A stretch of 6,738 bases of DNA, from contig CALFVP010000080.1 in NCBI GenBank assembly GCA_937928175.1, positions 1 to 6,738 on the forward strand, given 5' to 3'. The stretch comes from an uncultured bacterium (GTDB lineage: Bacteria; Spirochaetota; Brevinematia; DTOW01). The position numbers and the translations under genes are program-made. Each line of letters opens with the position of its first letter. Within the stretch, counting starts at the first letter, position 1. Shown here piece after piece: positions 1 through 4,872 of this stretch. The notes below the pieces were generated by a model. That model was not told where the DNA came from, searched no databases, and saw nothing but the letters and a program-made list of their open reading frames with translations.

Positions 1-60
1 ATATATTCACCTCTGACAATATTTTAAATAACAAAACATCGTATATAAAACTTAAAACAT
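1..60 (-). promoter_or_regulatory. Gap after the ligase gene with a possible ribosome-binding site for a gene off the left edge
   Basis: These 60 bases follow the TAA stop (63-61) of the O-antigen ligase-like gene. On the minus strand they are AT-rich and hold no GC-rich hairpin with a T-run, so no terminator is visible. Near the edge the minus strand reads AGAGGTG (14-8), then AATATAT at the boundary. AGAGG is a good Shine-Dalgarno match, and the last two bases (AT at 2-1) would form an ATG about 7 nt downstream if the next base outside the window is G. I infer that the minus-strand gene run continues to the left, but the start codon itself cannot be seen. Confidence 0.35.
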
Positions 61-1455
61 TTAAAACTTATAACTTCTTTTAGAATTCTCCAGGAACATA
101 GCCAAAATTCCTATATGTGTCCACAAATAGAACCTTAAAAAGTTTTGGTTAAACACAAGAAGAACTAACTCAACAAACAACCCAAAAACTAACCCCCCAA
201 GAATACTAAACCCTTCCAAATACCCTTTGTCTAAAAAAACACCAATCTGCCTAAACCCATCCCAAAAAAATTTAAGAAAAAACAGTACCATTATAAAAAA
301 ACCAAAAATTCCTAACCCAGCTAACATTTCAGCATAAATACTAATACCTTCAAAAGGCTTAACATCTTGATTGGATTTAGGAATTACTCCTTGATTGACT
401 GCTTTATGAGGTGCAACTCCCCCTAAACTTGTCCCTATAATAGGATTCTTAAAAGCAACTTCCAAAGTATTCAAAAATTCTTTAACCCTAGGACCAAAAG
501 AAACACTTTCTTTCTCCGCTTCTATTTCCTTAATTTTACTAACTAAAGATACTTCAACACTTGTAATTTTAGGTAAGTAAAAAATAATGAAAGAATAAAA
601 ACCAAAAACTAATACAAAAGATAAAAGAGATACAAAAAGGTTACTAAAAAACGTTTTAAAGAACGCTTTAAACTTCCTAACCCAAACAACAAAAAAAGTA
701 AAAACTAGTAAAGTAGATAAAACCAAAATGATAATTAAAAACTTGGAAGTTGAAAAAACCAACGCTAAAGCAATAATAGATAATGACAAATAAAAAAACC
801 AGTTATCTTTAAAACTGGACTTACCTAAAAACATAGCACAAAACAAAGTCAAAACAAAACCCGAAGAAAGATAGGTAACAAAATAAGAAGGTTCATAAGT
901 AAAACCATTCATTCTACCAAATTGAGTAACAAAAAAAGCTATACCCCAAACGTAATAAAGAGCTTGTTGAAGAAGACCAAACAAAGCATGCAAAACAAAA
1001 GAAAGTATATAACCCTTTAATACTAAACCAAAATCTAGAATTCTACCTACATTAACTAAAACAAAAACAAATATTACAAAAAACCAAAACCAAATAGCGT
1101 AAGATATACCCCTAACTATTAAAATAGAATTAAAAACAAAAATACTATTTAAAAAACAAGCAATCACAAGAAAAATAAACCATAACGGAAGTATTAACTT
1201 ATCCCTATTCCTAAAAAGAATAAAACTAGCAATTACTATAAACAAAAACATAAACACACTAACTAACCTAAAACTAAAACCAAAAACGTTAAAATTCAAA
1301 AATATATCAAAAGGAGAAAGAACAAAAACAAAAAACAAAATAAAATAAAGAATATTACTCCAAACCATATTACAAATATTATAAAAGATTCTTAAAAAAT
1401 TTTTCAAATTACATAAAACCAAAAAACTTACAGTGTAAAAATAAAATAATTTCAA
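61..1455 (-). CDS. O-antigen ligase/polymerase family membrane protein (Wzy_C type)
   Basis: A 464-residue, very hydrophobic protein with about ten to twelve predicted membrane spans. It resembles the WaaL/Wzy_C superfamily, whose members join or extend lipid-linked polysaccharide on the periplasmic face of the inner membrane. Seen: an RMNGFTYEPSYF segment near residues 181-192, typical of the mid-protein loop of the family. A large polar loop (about 295-372) starts with GPRVKEF and contains FKNPIIGTSLGG (335-346), matching the family's R...nPi.G.G.G pattern, then a conserved-looking YAEMLAGLGIFGF (374-386). The chosen start is TTG at 1455, because AAGGAG (1466-1461) sits 5 nt upstream. The first ATG (residue 30, 1368) has no Shine-Dalgarno. 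The last 46 codons (218-78) are duplicated just upstream of the start. Ligase versus polymerase cannot be decided from sequence alone. No glycosyltransferases lie nearby. Confidence 0.75.
   Translation of the reverse strand: MKLFYFYTVSFLVLCNLKNFLRIFYNICNMVWSNILYFILFFVFVLSPFDIFLNFNVFGFSFRLVSVFMFLFIVIASFILFRNRDKLILPLWFIFLVIACFLNSIFVFNSILIVRGISYAIWFWFFVIFVFVLVNVGRILDFGLVLKGYILSFVLHALFGLLQQALYYVWGIAFFVTQFGRMNGFTYEPSYFVTYLSSGFVLTLFCAMFLGKSSFKDNWFFYLSLSIIALALVFSTSKFLIIILVLSTLLVFTFFVVWVRKFKAFFKTFFSNLFVSLLSFVLVFGFYSFIIFYLPKITSVEVSLVSKIKEIEAEKESVSFGPRVKEFLNTLEVAFKNPIIGTSLGGVAPHKAVNQGVIPKSNQDVKPFEGISIYAEMLAGLGIFGFFIMVLFFLKFFWDGFRQIGVFLDKGYLEGFSILGGLVFGLFVELVLLVFNQNFLRFYLWTHIGILAMFLENSKRSYKF
78..218. 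repeat. Direct repeat copy 1 (141 bp), inside the 3' end of the ligase gene
   Basis: This segment encodes about residues 413-459 of the intact O-antigen ligase-like protein. It aligns with 1466-1605 in the same orientation over 141 columns with three differences: G94 versus A1482, T120 versus C1508, and a run of six C (193-198) versus five C (1581-1585). The two copies are offset by 1388 bp, so they bracket the ligase gene. Copy 1 keeps the reading frame and is the functional copy. Confidence 0.95.
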
Positions 1456-1460
1456 AATTA

Positions 1461-1466
1461 CTCCTT
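1461..1466 (-). promoter_or_regulatory. Ribosome-binding site AAGGAG for the ligase-like gene
   Basis: The minus strand reads AAGGAG, then TAATT, then the TTG start at 1455-1453, a 5-nt spacing. This is the strongest Shine-Dalgarno in the window and decides for the TTG start over the ATG 29 codons later. It lies at the junction where the duplicated gene tail ends. The remnant frame stops (TAA 1460-1458) between this site and the TTG. Confidence 0.8.
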
Positions 1467-1605
1467 TTTAGAATTCTCCAGAAACATAGCCAAAATTCCT
1501 ATATGTGCCCACAAATAGAACCTTAAAAAGTTTTGGTTAAACACAAGAAGAACTAACTCAACAAACAACCCAAAAACTAACCCCCAAGAATACTAAACCC
1601 TTCCA
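1466..1605. repeat. Direct repeat copy 2 (140 bp), between murD and the ligase gene
   Basis: This is the upstream partner of the repeat at 78-218: 138 of 141 aligned columns are identical, in direct orientation. It coincides with the ligase pseudogene fragment. The AAGGAG Shine-Dalgarno of the intact ligase gene (1466-1461) starts at the last base of the repeat; the matching place in copy 1 reads AAGAAG. Confidence 0.95.
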
Positions 1606-1618
1606 TCTTCCAAAAAGA

Positions 1619-2983
1619 TTACAAATCTGACTTAAGATCTTTAACAATTTTTTTAAAACATTCTCCTCTATCTTCATAGTTTTTAAACATATCAAAGCTA
1701 GCGTATCCAGGAGAAAACAAAACAACATCACCCTCTTTTGCAACTTCCATCGCCTTCACAACAGCTTCATAAAGACTATCAACCTTAAAACAATTCTTAT
1801 ACCCACTAGACAAAAGTCTATTTTCTATTAAATCCCTAGTACTACCAATAGCAATAACATATTTAACCTTTTCACTGATAACAGCAACAGCATCTTGAAA
1901 GTCTACCCCTTTATCAAGTCCTCCAGCTATTAAAACTATAGGATTATCCAAACTCTTTATAGCACTAACCATCGCATTTATAGTAGTAGCTTTAGAATCA
2001 TTTACATACTTAACCCCATTTATCTCACAAACAAATTCCATCCTATGTGGTAAAGGCTCAAAAGAATAAATAACTTTTTCTATAACTTCCTTATCTACCC
2101 CCATAATAACTCCAATTCCAACAGCAACCATAATATTTTCGATATTATGTTTACCTAAAAGTTTGATATTATTAACATTCACAATTTTATTTCCTTCGAA
2201 ACAAATATATCCGTTATCTAGGTAAATCTGTCTAATACCATCATTTTGTTTTTCGTAAGCGGAGAAAAAAATTTTTTGAGACTTAAGATTCATAACTCTG
2301 GAAAAACTAAAAAGAGATTTATTCAAAATAGCAATATCTTTTTCATCAGAATTTTTAAACAAAGAAAACTTAGAATTTACATAATCATCAAAAGAACTAT
2401 ACCTATCAAGGTGATCCTTTGCAATATTCGTTATAACACCTATTTTGGGTTTAAATTCTTTTGTAGTATCTATTTGGAAACTACTTACCTCTAAAACTAA
2501 ATTATCTATCCTTTGGTCAAAAATAGAGAATACAGGAATTCCAACGTTTCCAGCCATCAATGTATAAGGTAAATACTCGTTTAGAACTCTGTAAGTTAAG
2601 TTTGTTGTTGTAGTTTTACCATCAGTACCTGTTATAGCTATATAGTTTACCTCTGGTCTTAACCTGTAGAAAAGTTCAATATCACCAATAACTTCAATAC
2701 CTCTTTTCAAAGATTCAACAATTATGGGGTTACTAAGTGGTACACCTGGACTTGAAATAACCATCTCTATCTCATCCAAATCCAGATTTTCAGTACCTAA
2801 AAGATCAAAAACTTCACCTTTAGCTACACTTCTTACCTGTGATAGTAAATTTTCCTTATCATTATCTCTAACTTTATCAGAAATATAAACATTACATCCG
2901 TTTTGGGCCAAAAATTTAGCAGTATGAAAGCCTGTTCTGTAAGTAAATCCTAGAATTAAAAAATTTTTCTTTCCCAAAATCAT
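1619..2983 (-). CDS. murD: UDP-N-acetylmuramoyl-L-alanine--D-glutamate ligase
   Basis: A cytoplasmic Mur ligase that adds D-glutamate to UDP-MurNAc-L-Ala using ATP, the second amino-acid step of peptidoglycan precursor synthesis. The 454 residues are normal for MurD. Seen in order: an N-terminal Rossmann-like UDP-binding domain (1-110) with a SSPGVP turn (78-82); the ATP-binding P-loop GTDGKTTTT (119-127, D where most have N); NVGIP (146-150); the EVSSFQ strand (165-170); NIAKDHLDRY (186-195); HNIENIMVA (279-287); HRME (313-316) and NDSKATT (328-334) opening the C-terminal domain; GGLDKG (354-359); and SPGYASFDMFKNYEDRG (424-440), a hallmark of MurD rather than MurC/E/F. The ATG at 2983 has GGAG (2994-2991) 7 nt upstream. 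It starts 20 bp after the permease stop, so co-transcription is likely. No other mur or fts gene is in the window. Confidence 0.96.
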   Translation of the reverse strand: MILGKKNFLILGFTYRTGFHTAKFLAQNGCNVYISDKVRDNDKENLLSQVRSVAKGEVFDLLGTENLDLDEIEMVISSPGVPLSNPIIVESLKRGIEVIGDIELFYRLRPEVNYIAITGTDGKTTTTNLTYRVLNEYLPYTLMAGNVGIPVFSIFDQRIDNLVLEVSSFQIDTTKEFKPKIGVITNIAKDHLDRYSSFDDYVNSKFSLFKNSDEKDIAILNKSLFSFSRVMNLKSQKIFFSAYEKQNDGIRQIYLDNGYICFEGNKIVNVNNIKLLGKHNIENIMVAVGIGVIMGVDKEVIEKVIYSFEPLPHRMEFVCEINGVKYVNDSKATTINAMVSAIKSLDNPIVLIAGGLDKGVDFQDAVAVISEKVKYVIAIGSTRDLIENRLLSSGYKNCFKVDSLYEAVVKAMEVAKEGDVVLFSPGYASFDMFKNYEDRGECFKKIVKDLKSDL

Positions 2984-2990
2984 AACTTTA

Positions 2991-2994
2991 CTCC
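2991..2994 (-). promoter_or_regulatory. Ribosome-binding site GGAG for murD
   Basis: The minus strand reads GGAG followed by 7 nt (TAAAGTT) and the ATG at 2983-2981. It lies in the 20-nt gap after the permease TAA (3006-3004), which leaves no room for a separate promoter there. Confidence 0.75.
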
Positions 2995-3003
2995 AACAAA
3001 AAT

Positions 3004-3960
3004 TTATTCTACGTAAACTCTGGGATCCATAGCATCTCTTAAAGCTTCACCTAAAAGATTTAACCCAACAACAACCAAAAATATAGCAATTCCGGGGAAA
3101 ACAGCAAGCCACCAAGCGTAATCTATATACTGACTTCCCAATAAAAGTATATTTCCCCAACTAGGGGTAGGTGGCTGAACTCCTAATCCTAAAAAACTTA
3201 AAGATGATTCAACCAAAACTGCTCCAGCAACTCCAAAAACTAAAGAAACTATAGCAGGATTTATAGCGTTAGGTAAAACATGCCTAGTAATTATATAAAA
3301 ATCACTACTTCCAGTAACCTTTGATATCTTTACAAAGTCTAAACTAGATACCTTTAACGCTTCTCCACGAACAAGTCTAGCAACACCAGTCCATCCCGTT
3401 AAACCTATAACAAACATTATATTGTAAATATTTGGCGGTACGAAAGCTAGTATAGTCAAAATTAAAAACAAAGTAGGAAAAGTCATAAATACTTCTACGA
3501 TTCTCATAATAATACTATCAACAATTCCTTTATAGTACCCCGCAAGAAGTCCCAAAAAAGTACCTATAACAAAAGCAGTTCCAACTGCAACCACTCCCAC
3601 AGATATAGATACCCTAGTACCATGTATTATCCTAGAAAAAACATCTCTTCCTAAATCATCCGTACCCAAAATGTGTTCTCTAGACGGAGGTAAAAGCTTT
3701 TTATCTAAGTTTATGGTGTAAGGGTTGTAAGGTATCGGTGGCATTATCTTAAAAACTGCTAAAGAAAAATCAATACCTTCACTGTACCCTAAAAACAAAG
3801 GAAAGATAGGTCTACCATCAATTACGCAAAATATGGGTTTATCGTTAGCTATAAAATCAGCAAAAACTGCTATAAAAACTACAAATATAACCAAACACAA
3901 ACCTACCAAACCTAACTTATTCGAGAAGAAACGATTCTTTACAAATTGAAAATAACTCAT
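3004..3960 (-). CDS. oppC: Oligopeptide/dipeptide ABC transporter permease (OppC/DppC family)
   Basis: An inner-membrane subunit of a peptide (or nickel/oligosaccharide) ABC importer, normally paired with an OppB-type permease, two ATPases and a binding protein. The 318 residues are typical of the family. Seen: an OppC N-terminal helix (about 15-35) after FFSNKLGLVG; an external loop with a PPIPYNPYTINL stretch (74-85); the family marker GTDDLGRD (99-106); further helices near 116-140, 151-176, 180-195, 233-258 and 286-305; and the EAA loop that contacts the ATPase, from GEALK (199-203) through G217 to LPN (229-231). The substrate cannot be told from sequence, so dppC is equally possible. The ATG at 3960 is fixed because an in-frame TAA directly precedes it. 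It has no Shine-Dalgarno and starts 10 nt after the tRNA-Val 3' end. No oppB, oppD, oppF or binding protein is present, so it is an orphan subunit here. Confidence 0.92.
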   Translation of the reverse strand: MSYFQFVKNRFFSNKLGLVGLCLVIFVVFIAVFADFIANDKPIFCVIDGRPIFPLFLGYSEGIDFSLAVFKIMPPIPYNPYTINLDKKLLPPSREHILGTDDLGRDVFSRIIHGTRVSISVGVVAVGTAFVIGTFLGLLAGYYKGIVDSIIMRIVEVFMTFPTLFLILTILAFVPPNIYNIMFVIGLTGWTGVARLVRGEALKVSSLDFVKISKVTGSSDFYIITRHVLPNAINPAIVSLVFGVAGAVLVESSLSFLGLGVQPPTPSWGNILLLGSQYIDYAWWLAVFPGIAIFLVVVGLNLLGEALRDAMDPRVYVE

Positions 3961-3970
3961 TTAGTCAAAT

Positions 3971-4043
3971 TGGGCGGTAGAGGATTCGAACCTCTGACCT
4001 CTTGCTTGTAAGGCAAGCGCTCTAACCCCTGAGCTAACCGCCC
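3971..4043 (-). tRNA. tRNA-Val (anticodon UAC)
   Basis: A complete cloverleaf of 73 nt including the discriminator A. The acceptor stem is GGGCGGT with ACCGCCC (7 of 7 pairs). The D arm is GCTC/GAGC, the anticodon arm CTTGC-CTTACAA-GCAAG with anticodon TAC (reads GUA, valine), the variable loop AGGTC, and the T arm AGAGG-TTCGAAT-CCTCT. All stems pair fully and are GC-rich. CCA is not encoded: the next minus-strand bases after the discriminator are ATTTG, so CCA must be added after transcription. The first 10 nt overlap the 3' end of leuD on the same strand, and the permease ATG lies 10 nt downstream. No promoter of its own is apparent, so it is probably cut out of the leuD-permease message by RNase P and RNase Z. 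Confidence 0.97.
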
Positions 4044-4549
4044 TTACTCTTTTTCATTTTTTCTATTCTAGATTTGGCATACTCCATAAGTCCACCATGA
4101 CTAAATATCTCAAACAGTATCTTTGGGAACGGTTTTATCTTAAATTCCATACCTTTATTCAAATTTCTAACAATACCTTTCTCCAAATCTATTTCAAGAG
4201 TATCACCTGTTTCGGTATTCTCAACTGCTTCAGGACATTCAATTATAGGTAGTGCTCTATTTATCGAATTCCTAAAGAATATTCTAGCAAAAGACTTTGC
4301 AACAACAGCACTAACACCAGCAGCCTTTATAGATATAACAGCATGCTCCCTAGAAGAACCAGAACCAAAATTTTTACCAGCAACAAGTATATCACCATTC
4401 CTAACTTTACTGGAAAAAGTAGGATCCTCATCCTCTAGACAATGCTTTGCTAACTCAACTGGATCAGTAGTATTTAAGTATCTAGCAGGTATTATCTTGT
4501 CAGTATCTATGTCATCACCGTACTTCCAAACTCTCCCCTTAATAACCAT
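4034..4549 (-). CDS. leuD: 3-isopropylmalate dehydratase small subunit (LeuD, short bacterial/archaeal type)
   Basis: The small (swivel-domain) subunit of isopropylmalate isomerase. With the iron-sulfur LeuC subunit it interconverts 2- and 3-isopropylmalate in leucine synthesis. The 171 residues fit the short form. Seen: KYGDDIDTDKIIPARYL (9-25); the substrate-loop residues YLNT (24-27); GKNFGSGSSREHA (58-70), the family signature; and AGVSAVVAKSFARIFFRNSINRALP. Related enzymes act on citramalate or homocitrate derivatives, and the loop alone does not settle specificity. The ATG at 4549 has GAGG (4561-4558) 8 nt upstream. The protein ends KMKKSKGG: the last bases (part of AAG, then GGC GGT TAG) are bases 1-10 of tRNA-Val, so the stop is tRNA bases U8-A9-G10. 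LeuC is not adjacent; the upstream neighbour is divergent lptB. Confidence 0.94.
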   Translation of the reverse strand: MVIKGRVWKYGDDIDTDKIIPARYLNTTDPVELAKHCLEDEDPTFSSKVRNGDILVAGKNFGSGSSREHAVISIKAAGVSAVVAKSFARIFFRNSINRALPIIECPEAVENTETGDTLEIDLEKGIVRNLNKGMEFKIKPFPKILFEIFSHGGLMEYAKSRIEKMKKSKGG

Positions 4550-4557
4550 ATACCTTG

Positions 4558-4561
4558 CCTC
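4558..4561 (-). promoter_or_regulatory. Ribosome-binding site GAGG for leuD
   Basis: The minus strand reads GTGAGGCAAGGTAT before the ATG at 4549. GAGG lies 8 nt from the start, while a second purine run (AAGG) is only 3 nt away and is too close. Confidence 0.65.
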
Positions 4562-4576
4562 ACTATATAAAGTAAT

Positions 4577-4604
4577 TTTATAAGATAACCTATCTATAAC
4601 TCAA
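4577..4604 (-). promoter_or_regulatory. Probable sigma-70-type promoter of leuD and the downstream gene run
   Basis: The minus strand has TTGAGT (4604-4599) as a -35-like box, a 16-nt spacer, and TATAAA (4582-4577) as a -10-like box. Transcription would begin near 4570, leaving a leader of about 21 nt before leuD. That is too short for a T-box or a leucine attenuator. The -35 box overlaps the stop codon of the possible frameshifted small ORF. In an AT-rich background such matches arise easily, so confidence is moderate. Confidence 0.45.
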
Positions 4605-4751
4605 TCTAAAGTATTCAAAAAATTCACTACATTAACCTTTTCCAGTTCCTCTTTAGTAAATTTTTTCAAGCCTTTAAAACCATGATCTCTGTTTTTGGTA
4701 AAACTTTTAGTAAGAGTAAAAGATTTATTAAGATTTTTGAGATTTTTTCAT
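4601..4751 (-). pseudogene. Possible small gene with a one-base frameshift, unknown function
   Basis: On the minus strand an open frame without an early start codon ends at TGA (4603-4601). Its end (about 26 codons) reads GFKGLKKFTKEELEKVNVV and continues to NFLNTLD, which looks protein-like, with a charged amphipathic stretch. An ATG (4751-4749) lies at the front in a neighbouring frame, followed by six A; with five A it would read straight into this frame and give 49 codons. As written, the ATG frame stops after 7 codons. A TATACT (4773-4768) lies about 17 nt before the ATG. There is no clear Shine-Dalgarno, and I recognise no family. It could be a decayed gene, a remnant 3' end, a homopolymer sequencing error or chance. 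The plus strand also has a 28-codon ATG frame here (4682-4768), which weakens the case. Confidence 0.22.
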
Positions 4752-4818
4752 ATTACTTTTCAATCTAAGTATAGTTAAGAATTTTCTTTTTTTAACAATT
4801 AAATACTTTCCCTTAAAC

Positions 4819-4847
4819 TTGACAAATATACAGTACAATAATATACA
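4819..4847 (+). promoter_or_regulatory. Sigma-70-type promoter of lptB
   Basis: A perfect TTGACA (4819-4824) is followed by a 17-nt spacer and TATACA (4842-4847), a 4-of-6 match to TATAAT. The start of transcription would be near 4854, about 19 nt before the ATG at 4873. An 8-bp direct repeat, AATATACA, occurs at 4825-4832 and 4840-4847, in the spacer and across the -10. It could be a regulator site or chance. The TTG of the -35 box is in frame with lptB but is not its start codon. Confidence 0.7.
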
Positions 4848-4872
4848 CTTTGGTACGGGATCACAATTCATT

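Larger units (their letters stand above)
1458..1605 (-). pseudogene. Truncated, frameshifted 3' fragment of the O-antigen ligase-like gene
   Basis: On the minus strand this stretch repeats the last 46 or so codons of the downstream ligase-like gene. It lies 13 bp after the murD stop and ends 2 bp before the TTG start of the intact gene. It has lost one G from a G6 run (C5 at 1581-1585 on the plus strand), so the ancestral frame hits a TAG immediately. After the frameshift the old frame reads on through the ELVLLVFNQNFLRFYLWAHIG region and ends SKKE-TAA at 1460-1458. Its 5' edge carries a 7-bp tandem duplication (CTTCCAT-CTTCCA, 1600-1612), and the intact gene has TTTGGAAG at the equivalent point, which suggests microhomology joining. 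It is probably a remnant of a tandem gene copy or a partial duplication. No protein is expected, although an ATG at 1606-1604 opens a 9-codon frame. Confidence 0.85.
4550..4872. other. Divergent spacer between leuD and lptB (323 bp)
   Basis: This is the only gap over 300 bp in the window. It holds the leuD ribosome-binding site and promoter on the left, the lptB promoter (4819-4847) on the right, and a possible frameshifted small ORF on the minus strand between them. An AT-only inverted repeat, CTTTTA/TAAAAG (4704-4722), has no adjacent T-run. No T-box, riboswitch or tRNA-like fold was recognised. Confidence 0.7.

Noticed and set aside
1558..1743. 61-codon minus-strand open frame
   Set aside because: It runs in another frame across the end of murD and into the ligase remnant; its sequence has no family character and is explained by those two features.
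2246..2494. 82-codon plus-strand open frame
   Set aside because: Antisense to well-conserved murD with no ribosome site; a chance frame in AT-rich sequence.
3971..4043. tRNA-Val as an integrated-element attachment site
   Set aside because: No integrase and no repeated tRNA 3' fragment within the window; the tRNA sits inside a tight gene run.
4550..4640. T-box or leucine attenuator upstream of leuD
   Set aside because: The predicted leader is only about 21 nt, and no T-box motif or leucine-codon leader peptide with competing hairpins is visible.
4704..4722. Inverted repeat CTTTTA/TAAAAG as a terminator
   Set aside because: The stem is six weak AT-rich pairs and is not followed directly by a T-run on either strand.
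4682..4768. 28-codon plus-strand ATG frame in the spacer
   Set aside because: No Shine-Dalgarno, low-complexity F/K/S/I composition, and it lies antisense to an equally weak frame.
4819..4872. In-frame 18-codon extension of lptB from a TTG at 4819
   Set aside because: The TTG is part of a perfect TTGACA -35 box with a fitting -10 at 4842-4847, and the family N-terminus matches the ATG at 4873.
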